From contig QKJP01000049.1 of the NCBI GenBank assembly GCA_003249255.1, positions 248,001-312,000 of the forward strand: a stretch of DNA of 64,000 bases, written 5' to 3'. Positions 35,483 to 43,237 of this stretch are shown here, in pieces (position 1 is the stretch's first letter; each line of letters opens with the position of its first letter). Source of the DNA: Bacteroidales bacterium. Lineage in GTDB: Bacteria > Bacteroidota > Bacteroidia > Bacteroidales > Marinilabiliaceae. Position numbers and translations under genes: made by a program. The notes below the pieces were generated by a model. The model was given only the letters and a program-made list of their open reading frames with translations. It did not search any database and was not told where the DNA came from.

Positions 35483-36538
35483 ATGAAAATGAACATTGGC
35501 GTATTAGCCGGGGACGGAATTGGTCCGGAGATTGTAGCGCAGGCACGTAAGGTAATGGATGCTGTTGCTGTTAAATTTAATCATGAGATTAATTATACTG
35601 AAGCTTTAGTGGGTGCTATTGCAATTGATAAAGTTGGTAATCCATACCCTGATGAGACTCATGAAGTTTGTATGAACAGCGATGCGGTTCTTTTTGGTGC
35701 AATTGGTGACCCAAAATATGATAACGACCCATCTGCAAAAGTTCGTCCTGAGCAAGGTTTATTAGGAATGCGTAAAAAATTAGGTTTATACGCAAACATC
35801 CGTCCTGTAACAACTTTCCCATCATTATTACACAAAAGTCCGTTACGCAAAGATATCGTAGAAGGTGCTGATTTTGTTGTAGTACGTGAGTTAACCGGTG
35901 GTATCTACTTTGGTGAAAAAGGTCGCTCTGAAGATTTAACGAAGGCTTTCGATAATTGTACTTATTCGGTAGAGGAAGTAGAACGCATCTTAGCATTGGC
36001 TTACGATTATGCAGCTAAACGTAACAAGCGTTTAACAGTAGTAGATAAAGCGAACGTACTTTGTACTTCTCGTTTGTGGAGAGAAGTAGCACAACGTATG
36101 GAAAAAGAGCATACCGATATCGCAACTGATTACATGTTTGTTGATAATGCGGCTATGCAGTTAATCCAGTGGCCAAAGAAGTTCGACGTAATGGTAACCG
36201 AAAATATGTTTGGTGATATCTTATCTGATGAGGCATCTGTAATTACCGGGTCGTTAGGTTTATTACCATCTGCATCTGTAGGTGTTCATACGTCGGTATT
36301 TGAGCCTATTCACGGTTCTTATCCACAGGCTGCCGGCAAAGACATTGCTAACCCGATTGCAACAGTTCTTTCTGCTGCTATGTTATTAGAATCTTTAGAT
36401 TTATTAGACGAAGCAAAAGCAATTCGCGAAGTTGTTGATAAGTCTTTAGAAGCAGGTGTTGTAACTGAAGATATCGCAGGTGACGGTAAAGCTTACAAAA
36501 CTTCAGAAGTAGGTGATTGGTTAGCTGCGAATGTGTAG
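35483..36538 (+). CDS. leuB: 3-isopropylmalate dehydrogenase
   Basis: NAD-dependent oxidative decarboxylation of 3-isopropylmalate in leucine synthesis; citramalate-derived methylmalate is also possible. The 351-residue protein has [13 protein letters not shown] (about 6-18), the substrate loop [16 protein letters not shown] with the conserved arginines, [14 protein letters not shown], the metal site in [19 protein letters not shown] (about 240), and NAD-binding [14 protein letters not shown]. Length fits LeuB (350-360). It is the last gene of the main cluster and is followed by a terminator. Confidence 0.96.
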   Translation: MKMNIGVLAGDGIGPEIVAQARKVMDAVAVKFNHEINYTEALVGAIAIDKVGNPYPDETHEVCMNSDAVLFGAIGDPKYDNDPSAKVRPEQGLLGMRKKLGLYANIRPVTTFPSLLHKSPLRKDIVEGADFVVVRELTGGIYFGEKGRSEDLTKAFDNCTYSVEEVERILALAYDYAAKRNKRLTVVDKANVLCTSRLWREVAQRMEKEHTDIATDYMFVDNAAMQLIQWPKKFDVMVTENMFGDILSDEASVITGSLGLLPSASVGVHTSVFEPIHGSYPQAAGKDIANPIATVLSAAMLLESLDLLDEAKAIREVVDKSLEAGVVTEDIAGDGKAYKTSEVGDWLAANV

Positions 36539-36550
36539 GTAAAATAGCCA

Positions 36551-36576
36551 TTAGCTTTTAGCTACTAGCTTCTAGC
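36551..36576. repeat. TTAGCT/CTAGCT word repeat after leuB
   Basis: TTAGCT occurs twice, followed by ACTAGCTTCTAGC. It is partly the reverse complement of the repeat at 35415-35446, so the two flank leuB in opposite orientation. Confidence 0.5.
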
Positions 36577-36599
36577 GAATGGTATTACGTATAAAATTG

Positions 36600-36630
36600 A
36601 GCCTTGGGAGTGTTTGCTTCCAAGGCTTTT
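36600..36630 (+). terminator. Terminator after leuB
   Basis: An 8-bp stem AGCCTTGG/CCAAGGCT (36600-36607 with 36620-36627) is followed by TTT G TG TTT. It marks the end of the ilvD-leuB unit. Confidence 0.75.
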
Positions 36631-36668
36631 GTGTTTAAACGTAATAATAGTTTGTATTCTTTACATGC

Positions 36669-36810
36669 AACCTCTCCGGGGTTGTAAAAATTTCTATTTT
36701 TTGTACTACAATTATTGTATCCTCTCCGAGGAAATAATTCATAACTTCTGAGAAGTTCTTATTATTGTGGCAATAGTTTTCAGCTATAGAATCATAGAAC
36801 CTGGGAGAGC
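36669..36810. repeat. Chain of small CTCCGGGG/TCTGAGA hairpins
   Basis: Short palindromic pieces recur: AACC-TCTCCGG-GGTT (36669-36683), CCTCTCCGAGG (36721-36731), a perfect AACTTCT-G-AGAAGTT (36743-36757) and CTGGGAGAG (36801-36809). They are joined by AT-rich DNA. They may be remains of a dispersed repeat. Confidence 0.45.
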
Positions 36811-36894
36811 TTGAATAGCTTTTTAACAAAATTGCGTCATCGTCACGACGGAATTCTTATAAATTCAGTCACTCAAATAAAACATTCAACTCAT

Positions 36895-36929
36895 TTTGCT
36901 GCGTTAGGCAATTAGATGTTATAACTTTG
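36895..36929 (+). promoter_or_regulatory. Putative promoter of ilvA
   Basis: TTTG (36895-36898) and TAACTTTG (36922-36929) are separated by 23 bases, which is long but within the range reported for Bacteroidota. The ATG is 21 bases after the -7 box. Confidence 0.45.
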
Positions 36930-36949
36930 TATTTATAAAGTATAGCACA

Positions 36950-38224
36950 ATGAAAGCATCAGAACACATCACTCCGAAATATTATCCGAATCTTAAAGAT
37001 ATTATCTCTGCCAAACATACCATTAATGAAGTGGTAGAGACAACTCCTTTAGTTCAAAATTTAAACTTATCTCGTAAATACTGCTCCAAGGTTTGGTTTA
37101 AGCGAGAGGATTTACAAGTGGTTCGTTCCTACAAAATTCGAGGGGCTTATAACAAAATCAAAAGTCTTACAAGTGACGAATTGGATAAAGGGATTGTTTG
37201 TGCCTCCGCCGGTAATCATGCACAAGGCGTTGCCTATTCTTGTCAGAAATTAGGGATTAATGGCTTAATTTTTATGCCGAGCACAACTCCAAAACAAAAA
37301 ATTAACCAGGTAAAAATGTTTGGTGGTGATAAAGTAGAAGTTATTCTTACCGGAGATACTTACGATGCCTCTTACAATGCTGCCATGGAAGAATGTAAAA
37401 AGTCCGGTAAGGCCTTTATTCATCCTTTTGATGATCCCCAAATCATAGAAGGGCAAGCAACGGTTGGTTTAGAAATCTTACAGCAAGCGAATGCATCCAT
37501 CGATTATTTGTTTGTGCCAATTGGTGGCGGAGGACTTATTGCCGGTATCGGCAGTTATTTTAAGCAAATGAGTCCGAATACCAAAATCATTGGGGTAGAG
37601 CCTGCCGGTGCTCCTGCGATGAAAGAATCTTTAGATAAAGGTGAAATAGTCACCTTAGAAGATATTGACAAGTTTGTAGATGGTGCTGCTGTTCAGCGAG
37701 TTGGTCATTTAACCTTTGAAATCGCTAAAGAGGTTGTTGATGATTTGATTTTAGTGCCCGAGGGTAAAATTTGCACTAAAATTCTTGAGCTATATAACTA
37801 CGATGCCATTGTGGTAGAACCTGCCGGTGCTTTAAGTATAGCTGCGCTAGATTATTACGCTGATGAAATCAAAGGCAAGAATGTGGTTTGTGTATTGAGT
37901 GGTAGTAATAACGACATCACCCGTACTGAAGAAATAAAAGAACGTTCTTTATTGTTCGAAGGTGTGAAACATTATTTCATTGTTCGTTTCCCTCAGCGTG
38001 CCGGGGCTTTAAAGTCTTTTGTAAATGATGTTCTTGGACCAAATGATGACATTACCCATTTTGAATATAAGAAGAAAACAGCTCGTGAAAAAGGACCGGC
38101 AGTCGTTGGTATTGAATTGCAAGACCCAAAGGATTTTGATGGCTTATTAAAACGAATGGAAAAGCATGGCTTTAAATGGGAATATTTAAATGAAAAGCCG
38201 GAGTTGTTTCAGTATATTATTTAA
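36950..38224 (+). CDS. ilvA: Threonine ammonia-lyase (threonine dehydratase)
   Basis: PLP enzyme that makes 2-oxobutyrate from threonine, the entry to isoleucine. The 424-residue protein has the PLP lysine in SYKIRGAYNK (Lys62), CASAGNHAQGVAYSC (about 84-98) and the phosphate-binding PIGGGGLIAG (about 188). A single ACT-like C-terminal domain (YFIVRFPQRAGALKSFVNDVL) makes it shorter than the 514-residue E. coli IlvA. It resembles the type found beside leu genes in Bacteroidota. Its own promoter suggests independent control. Confidence 0.93.
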   Translation: MKASEHITPKYYPNLKDIISAKHTINEVVETTPLVQNLNLSRKYCSKVWFKREDLQVVRSYKIRGAYNKIKSLTSDELDKGIVCASAGNHAQGVAYSCQKLGINGLIFMPSTTPKQKINQVKMFGGDKVEVILTGDTYDASYNAAMEECKKSGKAFIHPFDDPQIIEGQATVGLEILQQANASIDYLFVPIGGGGLIAGIGSYFKQMSPNTKIIGVEPAGAPAMKESLDKGEIVTLEDIDKFVDGAAVQRVGHLTFEIAKEVVDDLILVPEGKICTKILELYNYDAIVVEPAGALSIAALDYYADEIKGKNVVCVLSGSNNDITRTEEIKERSLLFEGVKHYFIVRFPQRAGALKSFVNDVLGPNDDITHFEYKKKTAREKGPAVVGIELQDPKDFDGLLKRMEKHGFKWEYLNEKPELFQYII

Positions 38225-38320
38225 ATTAGCACTAGTTCAAAAGTGTTATTAGGTTATTAAATTTTGAATATCCGCAATTATGGATAATGCAAAAACTTAG
38301 GTATGACGTCAAAAAAATAT

Positions 38321-38388
38321 CAACACAGAGACACAGAGCATTATAGTTTTAACTTTATAAACTCTGTGCTTTTTTGTCTCTGTGTTAA
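38321..38388. repeat. ACACAGAG hairpin repeat, copy 2
   Basis: The left arm is CAACACAGAGACACAGAG and the right arm reads CTCTGTGCTTTTTTGTCTCTGTGTTA, enclosing an AT-rich loop. It lies between ilvA and the PorV-like gene. Confidence 0.75.
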
Positions 38389-38443
38389 AACAGTTATGCG
38401 TAAAAACGGATATTCGTTTAAATTTTATTCAAACTAGTTTTAT

Positions 38444-39589
38444 ATGAGATTGAAAATATTTCTATTGATCACCCTTACACCTTTATTGCTATTTGCTCAA
38501 AGTGAGTCATCGCAAATAGCAACAGTAGTTCCATTTCTTAATATGACATCTAATCCCCGAATTAATTCTTTTGGTGAAATTGGGACTGTCACGTCTAATT
38601 TTTATCGCGATGGTGGGTTTCTTCAAAACCCGGCTTTGCTTTCACGCAAGGGTAAGAACTACGGAGTTGGTATTTCCAGAAGGTTTTATGGTGGTGATTT
38701 TAACGATATGTCACTGTTTAATTTTGAAGGGTATAGTTCAATAAATGAAAAGCATACTTTGGGCTATAGTTATTCTAGATTTAGTCTTGGAGAAATTCAA
38801 TATAGGCAAACAGTTGAGAGTATTCCTATTACATCAATGCCTATAGAGCAATTTCATCAATTCTTGTATTCTGTGGCCCTTACGGAAAGCTTTTCATTTG
38901 GAGCTGTATTTAGATATTTCACTAGTGATTTTGGAGCATATATAGAAAATATGCAGAAGCTAAGATGTGTTGCTCTTAATGTGGGTTTCGAATACAAGAA
39001 GACAAAGAGTTTATCATCTAAGGCGAAACTAAATTACCATGTAGGAGGAGCTATCTCTAATCTTGGTCCTAAAGTTTCGTATGATATTAATTCAGAAATC
39101 AAAGAATTTATTCCAACAAACTTGAGTTTAGCAGCTCTACTTAATCCTGAATTTAATGTAGCTAATGAAAGTTATCTGAGTGTTGAGTTAGCTTATCAGA
39201 TGGAGAAGTTATTGGTGCCTAGTCCTCAACCCTTAGGAGGTGTTGATGATTCAGATGATTATTCCGCTTTACAAGGTGTATTTCAGTCTTTTAGTGATGC
39301 ACCTAACGGTATGTCAGAAGAGCTGCAAGAATTAGTACATAAAATTGGAACTGAAGTTAGATTTAATAGCTCAGATAAATTTTATGTAGCATTGCGATTA
39401 GGGAAATTATTTGAGCATGAATATAAAGGCAATAGAAACTACATAACCAATGGTTTAGGTCTGGGTTATATGGGGTTCTTTATTGATTATAGTTCCAAGT
39501 TTGATATGGGAGCCCCTCAGAGCGCTTTTAATTATGTGAATTTAAGGCTAGGATTTAGATCTAGTTTCACGAAGCCGTTTAGATTTTAA
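38444..39589 (+). CDS. PorV/PorQ-like outer-membrane protein
   Basis: A 381-residue predicted outer-membrane beta-barrel of the FadL-like PorV group. The signal peptide ends near LLFAQ. The mature N-terminus IATVVPFLNMTSNPRINSFGEIG follows the PorV pattern VPFLxIxPDxRxGxMGExG, then NPALLSRKGKNYGVGIS, alternating strands and a C-terminal aromatic residue (FTKPFRF). PorV shuttles cargo of the type IX secretion system. This copy departs from the PorV consensus and lacks T9SS neighbours, so it may serve another export task. Confidence 0.72.
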   Translation: MRLKIFLLITLTPLLLFAQSESSQIATVVPFLNMTSNPRINSFGEIGTVTSNFYRDGGFLQNPALLSRKGKNYGVGISRRFYGGDFNDMSLFNFEGYSSINEKHTLGYSYSRFSLGEIQYRQTVESIPITSMPIEQFHQFLYSVALTESFSFGAVFRYFTSDFGAYIENMQKLRCVALNVGFEYKKTKSLSSKAKLNYHVGGAISNLGPKVSYDINSEIKEFIPTNLSLAALLNPEFNVANESYLSVELAYQMEKLLVPSPQPLGGVDDSDDYSALQGVFQSFSDAPNGMSEELQELVHKIGTEVRFNSSDKFYVALRLGKLFEHEYKGNRNYITNGLGLGYMGFFIDYSSKFDMGAPQSAFNYVNLRLGFRSSFTKPFRF

Positions 39590-39608
39590 AGAAAGAGGAG
39601 AAATAAAA

Positions 39609-39647
39609 ACTCGCAACACTCCGTGGGATTAAAAGAGCATTGCGAGT
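39609..39647. repeat. Hairpin ACTCGCAA..TTGCGAGT
   Basis: Perfect 8-bp arms (39609-39616 with 39640-39647) enclose a loop containing CACTCCGTGGG. It lies between the PorV-like gene and the convergent terminator. Confidence 0.5.
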
Positions 39648-39677
39648 CCCCTTAAGGGATTACGGTATCTTAAATTA

Positions 39678-39704
39678 AGCCGATAGCTTTAACTATCGGC
39701 TTTT
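39678..39704. terminator. Bidirectional terminator between convergent genes
   Basis: AGCCGATAG/CTATCGGCT (39678-39686 with 39693-39701) then TTTT on the plus strand. The minus-strand gene's final codons and stop (39689) lie inside the hairpin. Confidence 0.7.
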
Positions 39705-40606
39705 GTGTATGCTATCAACAAAATCTTGTTCTGAAAATCTGTTAAAGTATTTATAGCAATTCCCATTGGTAAATGCGTTATTACTTCGCCTTTCTGATGT
39801 TTTGTTTCAGATAAATAAGTCTTGATTTCATTTAGTAGACGCTGATTGTTTTGGTCAGATGCCGGAATACTTGCTGCAAAAAGCTCATAACTTCTTTTTA
39901 CAGCATTCAGGTTATTGGCTAGCTCAGCATTGTAACTTATGGTTTTGTTTAAGCCAATTAAATGGTATAACTTGTTGTTTGACTGTAGTGGTAGGAAGTT
40001 CTTATTTCCCTCATCTATCGATAAAACTAAATTTGTTTTTAAAGTTTCAATATCATTTAATAATTGAGAAGATTTCGAATTTAAGTTTAAACCTGATGCC
40101 TTGCTTAAATGTTCGTTAATCACTATAAGCGAGGAAGTAGAATTTCCATAGGATCGATAAATGTGGCCACTAAAATTGATGGCTAGTAAGGAGGAAAAAA
40201 CACCCAAAAACACCATAAAGCAAAGTACTCCTAAAAAGTTAAGGTTAGCTTTTAGTTTTTGTTTATTGTGATAATAGATGTAGGTTGGAAGAAATAAAAC
40301 GAATGGTAATGGAATGCCAATAATCATTAATTTCTGTGCTCCCGGCCATTGTTGAATGGTAAATAGTGCTGATAATAAGTCGATTGAAAATGCTATTAAC
40401 GCCGTTAAATAAACGGCTTTTAATAATATATCTTCAGTGGCTTTTCTAAGCGTATTATAAGCTCTTGGTAGAAATAATGCTACCATTAAAATAACTCCCA
40501 ATGTAAGTAATATTCCTGCTAAGGGCAGATGAAGCATTTTAGCAATAGAACCTAATAGTATGAAAACTAAGCTGAGGATGCCTGTTAAATATATTGAACT
40601 TTTCAT
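39689..40606 (-). CDS. Membrane protein with GldL-like HWP motifs (smaller partner)
   Basis: A 305-residue integral membrane protein with about five hydrophobic segments (1-150) and a soluble C-terminal half (about 155-305) that is mostly helical. Two repeats of the GldL-type motif occur after hydrophobic segments: AKMLHLPLA (22-30) and FTIQQWPGA (82-90). It follows the larger membrane protein with a 12-base gap. Function unknown. The arrangement suggests it forms a complex with its neighbour. Confidence 0.7.
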   Translation of the reverse strand: MKSSIYLTGILSLVFILLGSIAKMLHLPLAGILLTLGVILMVALFLPRAYNTLRKATEDILLKAVYLTALIAFSIDLLSALFTIQQWPGAQKLMIIGIPLPFVLFLPTYIYYHNKQKLKANLNFLGVLCFMVFLGVFSSLLAINFSGHIYRSYGNSTSSLIVINEHLSKASGLNLNSKSSQLLNDIETLKTNLVLSIDEGNKNFLPLQSNNKLYHLIGLNKTISYNAELANNLNAVKRSYELFAASIPASDQNNQRLLNEIKTYLSETKHQKGEVITHLPMGIAINTLTDFQNKILLIAYTKADS

Positions 40607-40618
40607 AGTTGTCTGATT

Positions 40619-41995
40619 TTATTTAGTTGCGATTGAAGTAGGTAAGGATAATGTTTCGGCTAAGCGAACTTTGTATTGCCACATTGATAGTGTGTTTAAA
40701 ATTGCCATTGGAGCTTGATCTTTAAAGTAATGATCTTCCCAGGATATTACCCAGCCGGTTTCTAATGTTATTCCACTTGTATTAATAAGCTTTTTTGCAT
40801 TGTCTGGTAGTAAATCCACATAAGCGTTAAGCTGCTCTTTTAGATTAATAAGCGGTTGATAGGAATTGTTTTCAGCTAAAAGAAAATTAGTGTTTTTAAG
40901 ATGTGACTTAATTTCGATCCCTTTGTTTTTTAGAGCAGTTGCTTTTTCCTTGTCTACGTGGAAGGCTTCCATGTAAACAGATAACTTGATCTCTTCAATT
41001 TGATTATAAAGTTTATCAGCCGTGTTTGATAACGTTTTATCTTCCAAGCTTAATAATAGATTATGATTCTTATCTGCTAAAAATTGATTGGTCTGATTGA
41101 TTGAATTCTTTTGGAAATGAATGTCAACTAATAAATCGTTTCGACCGGAAAGGCCTAATAAGAAGTTAATTATAATGAAGTAGGCGAAAGCAACAATCCC
41201 AAAAATAAACTCAAGATGAATTTTATCAGAATTCTTAACCACTTTTCTGTAATAAAGTGGAATTGCATAAAATATCAGAAAAATACTTCCGACTAAGTAA
41301 CAAATAGTAGCACCCGGCCAATGTTCAACTTTAAGAATGACTCCTGTGAGAAAAATCATTAACGTTACAATTCCTGTTATTAGGACACGGGTATTAGGAT
41401 TCTTCCTTTTTTTGATAGAATATGCAATGGCCGGTAAGGTCACATAAGTGATTAGACCAAAGCCAATAAAGAATAACTGATCTGCTTCTGGCCAATGCAT
41501 TATTTTGAAGAATATCCCTGTCATTAAGGTAATTCCACTTATTCCTCCAAATAGAAATTCAGGTTTTAGTTTAGAGTTACCTATTTCTTTGTGTACGATA
41601 AATAATAGGGCAGGGAAAAATACTAATGCGGTAAATAAAAAGGCAATTAAGAGAAGCATTGTAGCTCCCGGCCAATGCATGATCTTAAATAATGAACCAA
41701 TAGCCATAATTGCAACAGCTGAGGTTCCGATGGCTTTCATCGATTTTTTCATGATTCTGTAATTTTTGTCGATTAACATTAAGGTGTCTTTTTCAATTTC
41801 CCGTAATCCCTTAATGCCAAATTCCTCCTTCACTAAAGCATAAGCCTTGCTAAAAGAAATTCCTCGTTCCATGCGCGATTCGATATCACAGCAAATGTGA
41901 TCGATTAAATCCGCCTCCAGATGCGAAAAAGTAATCCCTTCCCTTTCCACATCTTTCATTACAGTTGCAACCTGATGTTTGTCTAGGCTACACAT
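40619..41995 (-). CDS. Membrane protein with HAAS-like N-terminus and three GldL-like FKIMHWPGA repeats
   Basis: A 458-residue membrane protein. Residues 1-80 form a helical, acidic domain of the kind that precedes membrane proteins controlled by PadR (HAAS-like/permease-prefix; DHICCDIESRMERGISFSKAYALVKEEFG). Then come paired membrane helices, each ending in a GldL-type motif: FKIMHWPGA (103-111), FKIMHWPEA (163-171) and LKVEHWPGA (221-229). The C-terminal 200 residues are soluble and helical. It overlaps the PadR gene by 8 bases, so the regulator controls its own operon. No enzymatic motif was seen. Confidence 0.72.
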   Translation of the reverse strand: MCSLDKHQVATVMKDVEREGITFSHLEADLIDHICCDIESRMERGISFSKAYALVKEEFGIKGLREIEKDTLMLIDKNYRIMKKSMKAIGTSAVAIMAIGSLFKIMHWPGATMLLLIAFLFTALVFFPALLFIVHKEIGNSKLKPEFLFGGISGITLMTGIFFKIMHWPEADQLFFIGFGLITYVTLPAIAYSIKKRKNPNTRVLITGIVTLMIFLTGVILKVEHWPGATICYLVGSIFLIFYAIPLYYRKVVKNSDKIHLEFIFGIVAFAYFIIINFLLGLSGRNDLLVDIHFQKNSINQTNQFLADKNHNLLLSLEDKTLSNTADKLYNQIEEIKLSVYMEAFHVDKEKATALKNKGIEIKSHLKNTNFLLAENNSYQPLINLKEQLNAYVDLLPDNAKKLINTSGITLETGWVISWEDHYFKDQAPMAILNTLSMWQYKVRLAETLSLPTSIATK

Positions 41996-42332
41996 GATTC
42001 AGTCCCGGTTGAGGATTTAAAAGAATCTTGATTGTCTCCATAAATTCTTCCAGTTCCTTAATGCGCTCTTTTGCGCAAACCTTGCCTGAGTCTGTTAAGC
42101 GATAATAAATACGATTGCGATTATTAACCACTTCTGATTCAGTTTCTAAAGCTCCTTCTTTTTCCAGCTTATGCAAAATTGGATATAAAGCACCAAAAGT
42201 CAGTTTAATTTTGCCGGCACTGACTTCTTCTACTTTCTGAGTAATTTCGTATCCGTACATTCTGCCATTCTCAGCCAATAGTTTTAATACTATCGATTTT
42301 AAAGAGCCTTTAACTAATTCCTTTGGTATCAT
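41988..42332 (-). CDS. PadR family transcriptional regulator
   Basis: A 114-residue winged-helix regulator: GSLKSIVLKLLAENGRMYGYEITQ (N-terminal helix-turn), LTFGALYPILHKLEKEGALE (recognition helix and wing) and NRNRIYYRLTDSGK, followed by a dimerisation helix. Length is normal for the short PadR type. It is the first gene of a three-gene operon with two GldL-motif membrane proteins. PadR with an HAAS-type membrane protein is a known pairing. The signal is not known here. Confidence 0.92.
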   Translation of the reverse strand: MIPKELVKGSLKSIVLKLLAENGRMYGYEITQKVEEVSAGKIKLTFGALYPILHKLEKEGALETESEVVNNRNRIYYRLTDSGKVCAKERIKELEEFMETIKILLNPQPGLNHV

Positions 42333-42542
42333 AACGCACTATTTTGAAATGATTAGCAAAACATCATGATTCAAATATATAATAGAATCTTATATATAGC
42401 AAATAACACGATATTAAATTTTGAGGTATAGTTTCTGTTTTAATGTTATCTGTGTGATTTAGAGAGAAATAATCTTTAGTGTTTTCTACTAGGGTTTGTG
42501 TTTTATCTGTTTGATAAAGAAACTATATGCTTAAAATATCGT

Positions 42543-42550
42543 TAACTTTG
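42543..42550 (+). promoter_or_regulatory. Putative -7 box (TAACTTTG) for the second toxin-antitoxin pair
   Basis: This exact TAnnTTTG match lies 22 bases before the antitoxin ATG. The nearest TTTG upstream is too far to be a confident -33 element. Confidence 0.35.
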
Positions 42551-42572
42551 TATAAGATAGATTTTACACATT

Positions 42573-42806
42573 ATGAAAGAACAAACCTTAAATCAGGAGC
42601 TAAGTTTTTATTTTGATAAGCTTTCGGAAGAGCAAAAGAAATCATTATTATCAATGATGAAATCTTTTATGGATAAACCTGAGTCAAAATTAGAAAGGAT
42701 TTCTCTAGCTAGGTACAACCAGGAATTAGAAGAGGCTGAACAAAGAATCTCAGACGGGGAGCATGTTACTCAAGATTCGCTTAGGAATGAAATTAAGGAA
42801 TGGTGA
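42573..42806 (+). CDS. Antitoxin-like small protein of a RelE module
   Basis: A 77-residue acidic helical protein (MKEQTLNQELSFYFDKLSEE...) ending in the flexible tail YNQELEEAEQRISDGEHVTQDS typical of antitoxins (the EAExxIxxGExxxxExV pattern). It overlaps the toxin gene by 7 bases. It is unrelated in sequence to the antitoxin at 24493. The role is inferred from its tail and partner. Confidence 0.82.
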   Translation: MKEQTLNQELSFYFDKLSEEQKKSLLSMMKSFMDKPESKLERISLARYNQELEEAEQRISDGEHVTQDSLRNEIKEW

Positions 42807-43108
42807 AAGGAGTACCTCTACCAATTATCTGGGATCGGCATGCAAAAAACCAATTAAAGAAAGCGTATTATAAAATATTGGAAGATTCTTACCAAGGTGC
42901 AGTAACTGTACGAGATGGAATATTGAATGCAATTGATGAAATTCCTTCACAACCATACAAGTATCCGGTCGATCGATTTAAGAAAAATAATAATGGAAAG
43001 TATAGGGCTTTTGAATTATATAGTTATCGGATTGTTTATAAGATTACAAATGATAATATTCAAATTTTAAGAATTAGGCATGCGAAAAGGGAGCCTTTGA
43101 AATATTAG
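42800..43108 (+). CDS. RelE/ParE-family toxin
   Basis: A 102-residue toxin with a ParE/RelE pattern: IIWDRHAKNQLKKAYYKILEDS, a middle helix, KYPVDRFKKNNNGKYRAFELYSYRIVYKITNDNIQILRIRHAKREP. The ending IRHAKREP is typical of ParE-like toxins. Its ATG overlaps the end of the antitoxin frame. It is not closely similar to the toxin at 24701. Confidence 0.85.
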   Translation: MVKGVPLPIIWDRHAKNQLKKAYYKILEDSYQGAVTVRDGILNAIDEIPSQPYKYPVDRFKKNNNGKYRAFELYSYRIVYKITNDNIQILRIRHAKREPLKY

Positions 43109-43110
43109 TT

Positions 43111-43144
43111 AAAAAAAAACCTTGCAATCTCTTCGATTACAAGG
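43111..43144 (-). terminator. Terminator of metH (minus strand)
   Basis: Stem CCTTG-C-AATC/GATT-A-CAAGG (43120-43129 with 43135-43144). On the minus strand it is followed by a run of nine Ts. On the plus strand no T run follows, so it serves metH. Confidence 0.7.
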
Positions 43145-43163
43145 CTCTTATATCTTGGTAATA

Positions 43164-43181
43164 TTGCACTAATTAGTGCAA
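43164..43181. repeat. Perfect 18-bp palindrome TTGCACTAATTAGTGCAA
   Basis: The sequence equals its own reverse complement over all 18 bases. It lies between the second toxin gene and the end of metH. Confidence 0.6.
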
Positions 43182-43196
43182 GTTTTAATTGTAAAT

Positions 43197-43237
43197 TAGT
43201 CTATTATCTAATGTCTAATGATCTATTTTAGACTAAT
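43197..43237. repeat. TCTATTATCTA-word repeat (second site)
   Basis: TTAGTCTATTATCTAATGTC is followed by TAATGATCTATTTTAGACTAA. It is related to 33688-33773, with ends (TTAGTCTA..TAGACTAA) that are inverted repeats. Confidence 0.45.

Larger units (their letters stand above)
36539..36949. other. Gap between leuB and ilvA
   Basis: The 411-base gap contains a word-iterated repeat (36551-36576), the leuB terminator (36600-36630), a chain of small hairpins (36669-36810) and the ilvA promoter region. No gene is supported. Confidence 0.6.

Noticed and set aside
36635-36829. A 64-codon minus-strand frame before ilvA
   Set aside because: It consists of the small hairpin chain and AT-rich spacers.
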